From Oscillatoriales cyanobacterium (GTDB taxonomy: Bacteria; Cyanobacteriota; Cyanobacteriia; Cyanobacteriales; Laspinemataceae): a DNA stretch of 38,084 nt. Location: the NCBI GenBank assembly GCA_011390955.1, contig JAABRM010000068.1, positions 1 through 38,084 of the forward strand. Direction: 5' to 3'. Below are positions 15,816 to 25,359 of this stretch, piece after piece; position 1 is the first letter of the stretch; every line of letters begins with the position of its first letter. The position numbers and the translations under genes were made by a program. The notes beneath the pieces were generated by a model. The model ran no database searches. It was not told the origin of the DNA and saw only the letters and a program-made list of their open reading frames with translations.

Positions 15816-18098
15816 ATGAGTATTTGCATTAATCCCAATTGCCCAAACCCGGTAAATTCCGATCGAGTCAACTTTTGCCAAAGCTGTGGATCCGAGTTAT
15901 TGCTTCAGGGACGATATCGGGTCATGCGCCTTATGGGTCAAGGGGGGTTTGGCAAGACCTTTGAGGTTATGACTGACAAAGGCGCCCACAAAGTTTTAAA
16001 AGTATTGATCGCCAACGAACCAAAACATATTTCATTGTTTGAGCAAGAAGCGCGGGTCTTGACCCAGCTAAACCATCCGGGAATTCCTAAAGGGGATGGT
16101 TATTTTACCGTCCTACCCAGAGGCGGTAGCGAACCCTTGCATTGTCTGGTGATGGAATATATCGCCGGTCAGGATTTGAGCGAATGGCTGACCCTGCGAG
16201 GGAATCAACCGATTACCGAATCTCAAGCCATAGAATGGTTGCGGGAGTTAGTCACGATTCTGCATCAGGTTCATCAACAAAACTTTTTCCACCGGGATCT
16301 CAAGCCGTCAAATATTATGCTCAAACCCGATGGACATCTGGCTTTAATTGATTTTGGCACCGCCCGTCAGGTGACACATACTTATCTGGAAAAAGTTAAT
16401 GTGGGGCAAGCGATGACGGGGATTGTGTCAGCGGGCTATACTTCTCCAGAACAGGCGATGGGCAAAGCGGTGCCTCAGTCAGATTTTTTTGCCTTGGGTC
16501 GCACGTTTGTTTATTTGCTGACCGGGCAATCACCGAATGTTTTTCCGGAAGATCCCGCTACAGGGCAATTATTGTGGCGAGATAGTGCGCCGCAAATTTC
16601 CCCAGCTTTGGCGGATTTGATCGATCGGTTAATGGCCCTGTTGCCTGCTAAACGTCCTCAAAGTACGGGAGATTTGTTGCAACGGTTGAGAAATCTGTCT
16701 CAACCGGGACTCACCCCTGGAAAAACTGAGTCAACAAGTACGAAGGCAACCGTTGCCGTGAATGGGCGTTATGGTTATGTTTCTGGCAACGATCAATCTG
16801 ATAGTCCCCCTTATACTAAATTCGTGATTGGGTTAGTGATGGTGGGGTTGACTTGGGTGGGGGTGCAGATTTATCAGTCTACGCGATCGCCCCTAGGGAT
16901 TGATGGCACTGCGGGCAATCTGCCCACTGCCTCCGGGGAACAGACTTCCACCGCAAAACCGACGCCCAAACCGGAGCCTGCTCTCACACCGGATCCCACC
17001 CCCAAACCGGAACCGATCCCAGAACCCACACCAGAACCCAAACCGGAACCGACCCCGGAACCGACCCCAGAACCGACCCCAGAACCCAAACCAGAACCGA
17101 CCCCAGAACCGACCCCAGAACCGACCCCAGAACCGACCCCAGAACCGACCCCAGAACCCACACCGGAAGTTGAAAATACCAAGCCGCCAGAAGTGGTGAA
17201 AAATACCGCCGGAAATTTTGCGGCAACGATGACGATCGCCGCTCATCAAAAGCCGGTTTCTTCAGTGGCGATTAGCCAAAACGGTGAAGTAATTGCCACA
17301 GGTGGGGCAGATAATGATGTGAAACTTTGGGATCTGAAAACGGGAAAGGAAATTAATCAATTTTCTCGACATTTGGGCCATGTTTGGGCCGTGGCAATTA
17401 GTCCCGATAGTCAAACGGTGGCTAGTGGCAGTGCCGACACTCAAATTATGTTGTGGGATGTGAAAACGGGAAAGTTAAAGCAAACATTATTTGGACATAC
17501 CGATCAAGTCCATGCGATCGCCTGGAGTCCCGACGGTAAAACTTTAGCCAGTGGTTCTGGTGGGGTGGGTAAAGATTTTTCCGTGCGGCTTTGGGACGTG
17601 AAAAGTGGTAAAGAAACCGCTGTTTTAAAAGGTCATAATGACCGAGTTTATGCGATCGCTTTTAGTGCCGATGGCGCCAAATTAGCCACCGGAAGTATGG
17701 ATAAAACGATTAATATTTGGGATAGCCAAAGTGGAGAAATATTACAAACTTTAGAGGGCAGTAAATTATCCGGTTACTCTTTAGTATTTACTCCCAATGG
17801 CCAGAGTTTAATTAGTAGTGACGATCGGGATATTAAAGTTTGGAATTTAAATACAGGTGAGGCGAATAGTTTCAGAGGTCATGGGGATGTGATTAATGCG
17901 ATCGCCCTGAGTAATGATGGCCAATATTTAGCCACTGCGAGTAAAGATAAAACGGTTAAATTATGGGATTTAGCCAGTGGCAAAGAAATAGCTACACTGA
18001 CGGGACATAACCAAGAAGTGCGATCGGTTGCCTTCAGCGATGGTTATTTAGTCAGTGGGGATACGGAAGGAAAAATGAAAATCTGGACTAAGCAATAG
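15816..18098 (+). CDS. membrane Ser/Thr protein kinase with C-terminal WD40 propeller
   Basis: A Hanks-type kinase of 760 residues. An N-terminal zinc-ribbon-like module has Cys4, Cys9, Cys21 and Cys24. The kinase domain (about 33-290) has the glycine loop GQGGFGKTF, the catalytic loop HRDLKPSN, the metal DFG in LIDFGTARQ and a TSPEQ activation/P+1 segment. One TM helix lies near 340-358 ([18 protein letters not shown]). A Pro-Glu-Pro-Thr linker follows (about 385-450) and then seven WD40 blades (about 468-760) ending in KLWD/KIW motifs. The topology implies that kinase and propeller lie on opposite sides of the membrane. It converges with a second kinase gene; a hairpin terminator separates them. 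Target and signal are unknown. Confidence 0.93.
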   Translation: MSICINPNCPNPVNSDRVNFCQSCGSELLLQGRYRVMRLMGQGGFGKTFEVMTDKGAHKVLKVLIANEPKHISLFEQEARVLTQLNHPGIPKGDGYFTVLPRGGSEPLHCLVMEYIAGQDLSEWLTLRGNQPITESQAIEWLRELVTILHQVHQQNFFHRDLKPSNIMLKPDGHLALIDFGTARQVTHTYLEKVNVGQAMTGIVSAGYTSPEQAMGKAVPQSDFFALGRTFVYLLTGQSPNVFPEDPATGQLLWRDSAPQISPALADLIDRLMALLPAKRPQSTGDLLQRLRNLSQPGLTPGKTESTSTKATVAVNGRYGYVSGNDQSDSPPYTKFVIGLVMVGLTWVGVQIYQSTRSPLGIDGTAGNLPTASGEQTSTAKPTPKPEPALTPDPTPKPEPIPEPTPEPKPEPTPEPTPEPTPEPKPEPTPEPTPEPTPEPTPEPTPEPTPEVENTKPPEVVKNTAGNFAATMTIAAHQKPVSSVAISQNGEVIATGGADNDVKLWDLKTGKEINQFSRHLGHVWAVAISPDSQTVASGSADTQIMLWDVKTGKLKQTLFGHTDQVHAIAWSPDGKTLASGSGGVGKDFSVRLWDVKSGKETAVLKGHNDRVYAIAFSADGAKLATGSMDKTINIWDSQSGEILQTLEGSKLSGYSLVFTPNGQSLISSDDRDIKVWNLNTGEANSFRGHGDVINAIALSNDGQYLATASKDKTVKLWDLASGKEIATLTGHNQEVRSVAFSDGYLVSGDTEGKMKIWTKQ
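16984..17165 (+). repeat. 12-bp minisatellite encoding the PEPT linker
   Basis: Units of the type CCAGAACCGACC repeat in tandem inside the kinase gene and encode Pro-Glu-Pro-Thr / Pro-Glu-Pro-Lys. The middle to right part is nearly perfect, suggesting recent expansion; copy number likely varies. Long antisense frames across this repeat (e.g. 16874-17182 minus) are artefacts of the periodic sequence. Confidence 0.85.
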
Positions 18099-18113
18099 AG
18101 GGGCAAAACAACA

Positions 18114-18176
18114 GAAACCGGGTTTACTTTGCCTGGGGAATATATGGGCGATTTAGCAACAATAAACCCGATTTTT
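18114..18176. terminator. bidirectional terminator between the two kinase genes
   Basis: GAAACCGGGTTTA (18114-18126) faces TAAACCCGATTTTTT (18163-18177); the exact core is CGGGTTTA / TAAACCCG. It lies between two convergent genes, and on the plus strand the right arm runs into a T-run. The arm is the same AAACCGGGTTT motif used at 6149 and 27231. Confidence 0.6.
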
Positions 18177-18180
18177 TGGC

Positions 18181-19677
18181 TTATAAAATCTGCGACAAAA
18201 ATTTATAAACCAGGCGAAATAAAGCTGTCACTGCTGTGGCACATAAAGCCCCAAACATGGGAACCAAAATTATTTGACTAGCATAACTTCCGCGTAAAGG
18301 GGGGATAAAAAAGACAATTGCTAGAGAAATTATCGCAATAATTAACAAATCGTATTTTTCAATAATCCGTCGATTTTGGGCAAAGAATAAACCAGCCAAA
18401 ACTACTAACCAAAGCAAGGTACTTATAGCCGGAACCCGAATTAAATTGCCGATCGCCACTAACAGCAAAGCGCCTTCAAACCCGGTAAATGCCGCCCCGG
18501 TTAAGACTTCTAGGGTAGAAAATTGACGAGACTGAGAGGCGATCGGGGAAACTTTGACTGGAGATGGGGGTGGGGTTGGCTGTACCGGAACTGGCAGATT
18601 AGAATAAGTCGGATTGACCGTTGCCTGGGGATTTGCTGCTGGTGTCGGTGTTGGTATGACGGTGGGGTTGACGGGTTGCGGTTGTGGGGTGGGGGGTTTT
18701 GGGATGGGGGGTTTTGGGATGGGGGGTTGGAGGGCAAGTAGGACTTGTTCCGCAGAACCATAGCGATCGCTGGGGGTGGGCAACAGCATTTTATCCAGCA
18801 CATCCCCTAAGTGATTAGATACTTGGACATACTTGCGCCAATCCCACCGATTACTATAAGAATCAAACAGTTCTTGGGGCGGTTTCCCGGTTAATAACAT
18901 AATACAAGTCACCGCTAAAGCATATAAATCTGTAGAGGGAAAAACACTGCGACCGGCCATTTGTTCTGGGGGAGCAAAACCCATAGAATAAATCCCCGTG
19001 GATCGACCGACCCCACCACTGGCAGCCCCTTGGGTGACTTGTTTCACTGCCCCAAAATCTAACAGAAACAAACGCCCGGAATTGCGATCGCGCATAATAT
19101 TAGAAGGCTTAATATCTCGGTGAATCACGTCATGGCCGTGAACAAACTTGAGAATATCCAAAATCCCTTTCAGGACTTCTAAGACTTCCGCTGGAGATAG
19201 CTGACCTTTTTGGGCTAATTCTTCTTCAAGATTCTGCCCATCAATAAATTCTTGAACTAGATAGAAATATTGAGCGGATTTTTTGCCTTGCCACCCAGAA
19301 GCTTCCAGGGGAAAATAAGCCAACAAATCAGGAATTGCCGGATGTTTTCTGCCTAAATCGTCCAGCACCACCGCCTCTCGTTCAAACAAATTTAAAGCCA
19401 GTTCCATTTGTTGTGGACTTAAGTCTCCTGCGGGCTGAAATTGTTTCACCACACATTCACGCATTCCCGGCGATCGACGATCCAAAGCCAAAAAAGCCGC
19501 CCCAAATCCTCCTTGTCCTAAGAGTTTTTGCGGCAGATATCGACCATCTAAAATCAATGGCATTCCACAAGTTGTGCAATATTTTTGTTGCACAGTTTTT
19601 AAGGTTTTATGATCGTCGAGATCGGTAAAATCATTGTTAGGACGAGAACAGCCCGGACGAGTACAGAAAATCTTCAT
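18181..19677 (-). CDS. Ser/Thr protein kinase with C-terminal membrane helices
   Basis: A Hanks-type kinase of 498 residues. The N-terminus has two Cys pairs (Cys5, Cys10 in CTRPGC and Cys34, Cys37 in CTTCG), a likely zinc ribbon. The kinase domain (about 45-310) has GQGGFGAAF, the Lys of CVVKQF, HRDIKPSN and LLDFGAVKQV. A Pro-rich linker (about 325-400) and about four hydrophobic segments follow to the end. I chose ATG 19677 (MKIFCTRPGC), which is how related cyanobacterial kinases begin; the frame extends upstream to 19758 with an unlikely leader. It lies 94 bp downstream of rbcR on the same strand and could share its transcript. Confidence 0.9.
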   Translation of the reverse strand: MKIFCTRPGCSRPNNDFTDLDDHKTLKTVQQKYCTTCGMPLILDGRYLPQKLLGQGGFGAAFLALDRRSPGMRECVVKQFQPAGDLSPQQMELALNLFEREAVVLDDLGRKHPAIPDLLAYFPLEASGWQGKKSAQYFYLVQEFIDGQNLEEELAQKGQLSPAEVLEVLKGILDILKFVHGHDVIHRDIKPSNIMRDRNSGRLFLLDFGAVKQVTQGAASGGVGRSTGIYSMGFAPPEQMAGRSVFPSTDLYALAVTCIMLLTGKPPQELFDSYSNRWDWRKYVQVSNHLGDVLDKMLLPTPSDRYGSAEQVLLALQPPIPKPPIPKPPTPQPQPVNPTVIPTPTPAANPQATVNPTYSNLPVPVQPTPPPSPVKVSPIASQSRQFSTLEVLTGAAFTGFEGALLLVAIGNLIRVPAISTLLWLVVLAGLFFAQNRRIIEKYDLLIIAIISLAIVFFIPPLRGSYASQIILVPMFGALCATAVTALFRLVYKFLSQIL

Positions 19678-19771
19678 AACTTTTGGCAATTCACGAGGGT
19701 ATTTTCTGGCAATTTCCTGACCGTTGACAGTCACATCCTGGCAACTGGCAACGGTCAACAGTTAATAAAAG

Positions 19772-20803
19772 TCAGCGATTAGTTACATTAGAAGCCGCCG
19801 CCGCTTCAGGGTCAGATAGATCGTCGGCGATCGCTGATTCTACGCCTGGGGAATGTCCGGCTTCATCCTCAAACCATTTCGGCGCCGCACCAAACTGAGG
19901 TAAAATCTCCCGACTAAATGCCTCTGCTGCTTTTGAGCGATACCGATTCGGATTGACCATCACCCATAACATTCGTTTAACTTCTACTTCATCAATAGTG
20001 ACTCGGTGTAATACACCCATCTGCAACTCTTTCTCGATCGCGGAAATTGAAACAAAAGCGGATCCTAAACCAGCTTGAACCGCATTTTTAATCGCTTCAA
20101 TAGAGTTTAATTCCATTTCCACTTTTAACCGCCTGGTATCAATTTCATATCGAGTCAGAACTTGATCGATGACTTTTCTAATGGTTGATTGAGAGTCTAA
20201 CGTAATAAACTGTAATTTATAAAGATCGTCTTTATGGATGCTGTTTAATTTGGCCATCGCATGAGAAGCTGGCACAATCAGGGCTAATTCATCTTCGGCA
20301 TAAGACTGTACTTTCAGGGAGTCTTGTAATTCGGTGGGGACTTCACCGCCCACGATCGCCACATCCACTTGTCCATTAGCCACACTCCAAGCAGTCCGAC
20401 GAGTCGAGTGAACATGGAGTTGGACCGCCACATCAGGATACTGCTTGCGGAACATTCCAATCATCCGAGGCAACAGATAAGTCCCCGTAGTCTGGGACGC
20501 ACCGATAATCAAGGTGCCACCTTGGAGATTTTGTAAATCTTCAATCGCCCGACAAGTTTCTTGACAAAGACCGAGAATTTTTTCACCATAACTGAGTAAT
20601 AAGTGACCCGCTTCGGTCAGTTGCGCTCTTCGACCTCCTCGGTCGAACAATGGCACGTCTAACTGTCGCTCTAAATTTTGTACTTGCAGGCTGATGGCAG
20701 GCTGCGAGACAAATAAACTATCAGCAGCGCGTTTAAAGCTTCCCTCAGCGGAAATTGCTTTGAGAATGCGTAACTGATCTAGAGTGAAAGGAATATCCGA
20801 CAT
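19772..20803 (-). CDS. rbcR: LysR-family regulator, RbcR type
   Basis: A LysR-type transcription factor of 343 residues from ATG 20803 ([17 protein letters not shown]). The winged-helix DNA-binding domain spans about 5-65 ([20 protein letters not shown]). The effector-binding domain begins near 95 with [20 protein letters not shown] and extends to about 305, followed by an acidic, Ala-rich tail. The N-terminal half is very close to cyanobacterial and plastid RbcR (Ycf30), regulators of CO2-fixation genes; assignment over the related NdhR/CmpR rests on that recollection. It is divergent from the NnrU-ndhF1-ndhD1 side, a context I associate with RbcR in cyanobacteria. Confidence 0.82.
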   Translation of the reverse strand: MSDIPFTLDQLRILKAISAEGSFKRAADSLFVSQPAISLQVQNLERQLDVPLFDRGGRRAQLTEAGHLLLSYGEKILGLCQETCRAIEDLQNLQGGTLIIGASQTTGTYLLPRMIGMFRKQYPDVAVQLHVHSTRRTAWSVANGQVDVAIVGGEVPTELQDSLKVQSYAEDELALIVPASHAMAKLNSIHKDDLYKLQFITLDSQSTIRKVIDQVLTRYEIDTRRLKVEMELNSIEAIKNAVQAGLGSAFVSISAIEKELQMGVLHRVTIDEVEVKRMLWVMVNPNRYRSKAAEAFSREILPQFGAAPKWFEDEAGHSPGVESAIADDLSDPEAAAASNVTNR

Positions 20804-20940
20804 AGTTTTTTTCCGGGTAGGGATTCTTTTTACTTTTTGGGGGGGCAAGGAAGGTAAATACAAAAAAACGGAGTTCTTTGGTCAGGACAAGAAGAAATCT
20901 CCTTAGCTGGACGGCGATCGAGCGGCCAAATATCCCCAAC

Positions 20941-21221
20941 CTACTGGGCGATCGGCGCCAGATAGAGGTTCTTCTTCGGGACTAAGGGTGAGTATTGAAT
21001 AAAGATTTTCTTTTGATGGCGGCAGAAAAAATGTTCTCTGGGCTGTAGTCCTCCCACCGTTTTTTGTAAAAGGGATTGCAATTGCAGTTTACCAATATCT
21101 TGACCCTCCTGACGCGCTAGGATATTTTGATCCGATCCCAGATCGATGAGATATATCCAAGAATGACGATCCCCTAAGACCTCGATCCCCCTGACTGGGA
21201 CGATCGAGGTAGGTTATTCAT
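20941..21221 (-). pseudogene. small gene with disrupted start, upstream of rbcR
   Basis: On the minus strand a frame is open from 21213 to a TAG at 20941 and encodes 90 residues of protein-like composition (VPVRGIEVLGDRHSWIYLID, later KLQLQSLLQKTVGGLQPREH, ending YLAPIAQ). It has no usable start: the only ATG, GTG or TTG in frame is a TTG deep inside. An ATG at 21221 lies just upstream in another frame (ATGAATAACC); a single inserted base after it would join it to the open frame after three codons. So this is either a gene broken by a one-base deletion, a sequencing error, or a gene with a rare start codon. I do not recognise the family. It sits 137 bp upstream of rbcR on the same strand. Confidence 0.5.
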
Positions 21222-21347
21222 TCAGTGCCGATTTTGTCTCTCGACGATCGGATCCACAACAGACGATCGCTTATGGCCTGAGTCAGAATTATGTCAGGAT
21301 AGTTGTTTGTGAAATTAATTATTCTTGATGGGGATTACAAGTAAGAA

Positions 21348-22061
21348 ATGAATGATGATTGGTTGACTCTGAGCCATTTTAAGATGATGGGGCTATTGTT
21401 GGGGTTCGCGATCGCCCACAGTGGTTTAGCAGCCTTGCGACCCAGGGGAGAAACTTTGATCGGCGCCCGGTTGTATCGGGTGCTGTTTGCCTTAGTCAGT
21501 CTGCCTTTGGCTGTGGTGTTAATTATTTATTTTTTCAACCATCGCTATGATGGTTTACAACTTTGGCAACTCCAAGGGGTTCCCGTGGTCAAACCGATTG
21601 TTTGGGTACTTTCAGCCATTTCCTTTTTCTTTCTTTATCCAGCCACATTTAACCTGATTGAAATTGCCGCGATCAAAAAACCGGAAGTTCACCTCTATGA
21701 AACTGGGATTATTCGCATTTGCCGTCATCCCCAAATGGTCGGTCAAGTGATTTGGTGTGTGGCTCATACCTTGTGGATTGGCACCAGCTTTACTTTAGTC
21801 ACTTCCCTGGGATTAGTCCTACATCATTTATTTGCCGTTTGGCATGGCGATCGCCGTTTAATGGCTCGTTATGGGGAAGCATTTGCTCAAGTCAAAGAGC
21901 GGACATCAATCATTCCTTTTTTAGCCATTCTCCAAGGCCGACAAACCATCAATTTTGCCGAGTTTATCCGACCTGCCTATTTGGGAGTTACCATTTTTAT
22001 CTTTGGTTTATGGTGGGCGCACCCCTTACTCATGCGAGCAACTGCCGCTGTTGCTTGGTAA
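21348..22061 (+). CDS. NnrU-family membrane protein, probable 15-cis-zeta-carotene isomerase
   Basis: A 237-residue polytopic membrane protein with about six hydrophobic segments. Conserved polar positions include His24 in AIAHSG, the CRHPQMVGQ block (about 125-133), AHT and LHHLFAVWHGDRRL (about 163-176), all His-rich as expected for heme-binding NnrU/Z-ISO proteins. Plant Z-ISO isomerises the 15-cis bond of zeta-carotene; cyanobacterial homologues are proposed to do the same alongside CrtH. The family name is secure, the carotenoid role is inferred. The ATG at 21348 is the first of the frame. It is divergent from rbcR, and a terminator-like hairpin follows about 70 bp after the stop. Confidence 0.8.
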   Translation: MNDDWLTLSHFKMMGLLLGFAIAHSGLAALRPRGETLIGARLYRVLFALVSLPLAVVLIIYFFNHRYDGLQLWQLQGVPVVKPIVWVLSAISFFFLYPATFNLIEIAAIKKPEVHLYETGIIRICRHPQMVGQVIWCVAHTLWIGTSFTLVTSLGLVLHHLFAVWHGDRRLMARYGEAFAQVKERTSIIPFLAILQGRQTINFAEFIRPAYLGVTIFIFGLWWAHPLLMRATAAVAW

Positions 22062-22131
22062 GGGATAAAAACTTAAAAAATCACCAAAGAATTATTTTTT
22101 ATCCCGCCAATTATTACTAAACTTTTCGCTT

Positions 22132-22167
22132 AAAAGGGGCATTTTTTAACTAATTGCCCTTTTTTTA
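22132..22167 (+). terminator. intrinsic terminator after the NnrU-family gene
   Basis: AAAAGGGGCA (22132-22141) pairs with TGCCCTTTT (22155-22163) with one bulged G, followed by a run of T on the plus strand. Confidence 0.65.
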
Positions 22168-22684
22168 TTACTCTAGATTTAAATAAATAAAAAAAATATA
22201 CCTGAGAAAACAACCGATAGATTAAATAAGATAAATCGCTCCAATATGCGACTGAGAAAATTTACTAATCAAATCAAGATATTTTCCCAAATAATCATTC
22301 AAATAACTTTAAATTATTAAGAGATAATACCAAAAAAAATATTGCTAGGATTTCGAGGTTAATTTGGGCGCAAGGATTGCGCCCCTACAGATGCCAAGTT
22401 AATCACAGATGCTTGTAGGGGCGAATCGCGAATCGCCCCTACTGTTGTATGTTTAATTAAAAATGGGATAAATTGAAAAAATATAATGGTCACAATAAAA
22501 ATAGTCTATTCCTGACAATGTTCTGAGTTGGGAGAGAAAGCAACCAGTAATTATTTAGGCAAATCAAACTCGTAAATAGATCGATAAAAAACCAGATAGT
22601 GATAGATTTATTCGCCCAAAGATCGCAAATAGATGTAGCATGATCCCAGGATTGTTTAGCAAACCTATTTGATCTGAGAGGAAA
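22168..22684. repeat. non-coding region with GTAGGGGCGA palindromic repeat
   Basis: The stretch has no gene. At 22366-22442 there are stacked hairpins: GGGCGCAA (22366-22373)/TTGCGCCC (22377-22384) with a 3-base loop, and GTAGGGGCGA (22415-22424)/TCGCCCCTAC (22433-22442). GCGCCCCTACA upstream also pairs with TGTAGGGGCG. Similar GTAGGGGC sequences lie at 11203, 2681 and 30071. The rest is AT-rich, and the promoter of the thioredoxin-like gene should lie near its right end. Confidence 0.6.
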
Positions 22685-23074
22685 ATGCTGTTGCTAGTTA
22701 ATGAACGCACTTTTAAACAAGAAGTTTTAGAAGCATCCACCCCAACGATCGTTCACTTTTGGGCTCCTTGGTGTAGCTTGTGTACGATGATCGAGCCGGT
22801 GTTAACCTCCTGTCAAGCGCGGTGGGGAGAACAAGTTAAGCTGGTGGGGATCAATGCGGATCAAAGTTTACCACTGGCCAGCGCTTACCGTCTCACCACC
22901 CTGCCCACTATTATCTTGTTTGAAGGGGGCGAAGTCCGATATCGCGCTGAAGGGTGCCATCATCGCGATGAACTATACAGCACCCTGCAATGTCTGATTT
23001 TCAAATTAGTCAACCAGGGTCAGCCCCGGTTGCCGCAACCAGAGTATGATGTCAGTTTTGCGAAAAAAACATGA
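22685..23074 (+). CDS. thioredoxin-like protein with WCSLC active site
   Basis: A 129-residue thioredoxin-fold protein. The redox site reads Trp-Cys-Ser-Leu-Cys (about 29-33, in HFWAPWCSLCTMIEP) instead of the common WCGPC. The cis-Pro is present in TLPTIILF (about 76-83), and the fold is otherwise complete, with a 20-residue C-terminal tail. No signal peptide is seen, so it is probably cytoplasmic. GAGAGGAAA lies just before the ATG at 22685. It precedes ndhF1 by about 210 bp on the same strand; a link to redox control of the photosynthetic NDH-1 complex is a guess from position only. Confidence 0.88.
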   Translation: MLLLVNERTFKQEVLEASTPTIVHFWAPWCSLCTMIEPVLTSCQARWGEQVKLVGINADQSLPLASAYRLTTLPTIILFEGGEVRYRAEGCHHRDELYSTLQCLIFKLVNQGQPRLPQPEYDVSFAKKT

Positions 23075-23286
23075 TTCACTTTGGCTTGGGATAAATTGCT
23101 TGAGGCTAACCTCTGACCGCCAGTACCAGCAAAAATTAATGTAACGAACAATTAACACAGCCGCAGTCAATAGTCTGTGCGAATAGACTATGGTATTGAG
23201 TGGCGCATAACGTTATGAGACTGCAATTGTGTCAAAATGTGATCCAGAGTGTTTCTTAAGTACAAATTCTTAAATAGAAGTTAGTG

Positions 23287-25359
23287 ATGGAACCGATATA
23301 TCAGTATGCATGGCTGATCCCGGTCTTGCCCTTGGCAGGAGCGACGATCGTTGGCCTTGGCCTGATTTCATACAACAAGGCAATCAATACCCTCCGGCAA
23401 GCGAATGCCGTCTTTGTCGTCTCTTTAGTAGGCGCCTCAATGATCTTGTCTTTTACGTTGTTGTGGAGTCAACTGCAAGGACACGCGCCCTATACGCAAA
23501 TGTTTGAATGGGCGGCAGCGGGTAATTTTCATCTATCGATGGGTTATACCATAGACCATCTTTCGTCCCTGATGCTGGCGATCGTCAGTACCATAACTTT
23601 TTTGGTGATGATTTACACCGATGGGTACATGGCTCACGATCCAGGATATGTGCGCTTTTACGCTTATTTGAGCATATTTAGCTCTTCCATGTTGGGTTTG
23701 GTGATCTCTCCCAATCTGGTACAGATATATATATTCTGGGAACTCGTGGGGATGGCTTCCTACTTGCTGATTGGTTTTTGGTACGATCGCACCGCTGCGG
23801 CTGATGCTTGCCAAAAAGCTTTTGTCACCAACCGAGTCGGGGACTTTGGTTTATTGCTCGGTATTTTAGGCATCTACTGGGCTACCGATAGTTTTGACTT
23901 TATCGTCACGGGGCAACGCCTAACGGAACTGGTGGAGTCAGGAGCGATCGCCTCTGGTCTGGCGGCCTTATTTGCCGTGTTGGTCTTTCTCGGCCCCGTG
24001 GCGAAATCTGCCCAATTCCCCCTCCATGTCTGGCTGCCCGACGCGATGGAAGGCCCGACCCCGATTTCCGCGTTAATCCACGCCGCCACAATGGTGGCCG
24101 CTGGGGTCTTCTTGATTGCCCGGATGTACCCAGTTTTTGAAGAAATTCCCCTGGCAATGGATATCATTGCTTGGACTGGATGCTTTACCGCTTTCTTGGG
24201 CGCCACGATCGCGATTACTCAGAACGACATTAAAAAAGGATTAGCTTATTCCACGATTTCCCAGCTTGGCTATATGGTCATGGCAATGGGAGTCGGGGCT
24301 TACGGCGCCGGGTTATTCCACTTAATGACCCACGCTTATTTCAAAGCCATGCTATTCCTCTGTTCTGGCTCAGTGATTCATGGCATGGAAGCCGTGGTCG
24401 GCCATGACCCCGTACTGGCTCAGGATATGCGTCTGATGGGGGGTCTGCGTAAATATATGCCGATTACCGCCACTACCTTTTTAATTGGCACTTTGGCCAT
24501 TTGCGGGATTCCTCCCTTTGCCGGGTTCTGGTCAAAAGATGAAATCCTCGGCAGTACCTTTGCCGAAGCACCCGCCATGTGGGTGGTTGGTTGGCTGACC
24601 GCTGGTGTAACCGCTTTCTATATGTTTCGGATGTACTTCAACACCTTTGAAGGCAAGTTCCGAGGCAATGAAATCGATATCCGCAATCAACTTTTAGCCA
24701 CGGCTAATGGTGGTCAACCAGCAATCGCTTTTGGGCCGGGAGCAATGGATCCCAAAGAATTGGCTCACGGCCATGATGGTGACAACTGCGACCACGGTCA
24801 TAGTGAATATCCCCATGAGTCGCCTTTGACCATGACTTTCCCCTTAATGGCTCTAGCAGTACCTTCAGCGCTGATTGGATTAGTCGGCACCCCGTTTGCC
24901 AACTACTTTGAAGAGTTCATTCATCCACCCAGTGAAACTTTGGCGGAAGTCCTAGAACACGCTGAGGAATTTGATTTGACTGAGTTTCTGGTGATGGGGG
25001 GTTCTTCCGTGGGCATTGCCCTGATTGGGATTACCATCGCTTCGCTGATGTATATGAGTCGCAAAATTGACCCCGCAGCGATCGCCCAAAAAATCCAACC
25101 CTTGTATCAGTTATCTCTGAATAAGTGGTACTTCGATGATATCAATGACTTCCTCTTTGTCAAAGGTTCTCGCCGGTTAGCCCGACAAGTCCTAGAAGTG
25201 GATTCCCGCGTCGTCGATGGGGCCGTCAATCTGACGGGTTTGGTGACGGTGATTACCGGAGAAGGATTGAAATACTTCGAGAATGGTCGCGCCCAATTCT
25301 ACGCCTTAATCGTGTTTGTCGCGGTTTTGGGTTTAGTGATTATTTCTGGTGTCACCTAA
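23287..25359 (+). CDS. ndhF1: NAD(P)H-quinone oxidoreductase subunit 5 (NdhF1)
   Basis: Proton-pumping antiporter-like subunit of the cyanobacterial NDH-1 complex, in the thylakoid membrane. The 690-residue protein starts MEPIYQYAWLIPVLPLAGA and has the NADH-dehydrogenase core (SPNLVQIYIFWELVGMASYLLIGFWYD, the Lys- and His-containing AKSAQFPLHVWLPDAMEGPTP-type segment, LIHAATMVAAGVFL). A polar His-rich loop near 495-515 (HGHDGDNCDHGHSEYPHE) precedes the last helices. Its match to ndhF1 rather than the CO2-uptake ndhF3/F4 is from overall similarity. I chose ATG 23287; a GTG lies one codon earlier. It is followed by ndhD1 after a repeat-filled 179-bp gap. A 7-bp hairpin ATAGTCT/AGACTAT lies near 23168-23190 upstream. 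Confidence 0.94.
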   Translation: MEPIYQYAWLIPVLPLAGATIVGLGLISYNKAINTLRQANAVFVVSLVGASMILSFTLLWSQLQGHAPYTQMFEWAAAGNFHLSMGYTIDHLSSLMLAIVSTITFLVMIYTDGYMAHDPGYVRFYAYLSIFSSSMLGLVISPNLVQIYIFWELVGMASYLLIGFWYDRTAAADACQKAFVTNRVGDFGLLLGILGIYWATDSFDFIVTGQRLTELVESGAIASGLAALFAVLVFLGPVAKSAQFPLHVWLPDAMEGPTPISALIHAATMVAAGVFLIARMYPVFEEIPLAMDIIAWTGCFTAFLGATIAITQNDIKKGLAYSTISQLGYMVMAMGVGAYGAGLFHLMTHAYFKAMLFLCSGSVIHGMEAVVGHDPVLAQDMRLMGGLRKYMPITATTFLIGTLAICGIPPFAGFWSKDEILGSTFAEAPAMWVVGWLTAGVTAFYMFRMYFNTFEGKFRGNEIDIRNQLLATANGGQPAIAFGPGAMDPKELAHGHDGDNCDHGHSEYPHESPLTMTFPLMALAVPSALIGLVGTPFANYFEEFIHPPSETLAEVLEHAEEFDLTEFLVMGGSSVGIALIGITIASLMYMSRKIDPAAIAQKIQPLYQLSLNKWYFDDINDFLFVKGSRRLARQVLEVDSRVVDGAVNLTGLVTVITGEGLKYFENGRAQFYALIVFVAVLGLVIISGVT

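Noticed and set aside
15623-15871. 82-residue minus-strand frame overlapping the kinase start
   Set aside because: Overlaps the well-supported kinase gene and has no family match or ribosome-binding site.
16874-17249. Long antisense frames in the WD40 kinase (GSGVGSGVG or WGRFWGRF repeats)
   Set aside because: Artefacts of the periodic 12-bp PEPT repeat on the coding strand.
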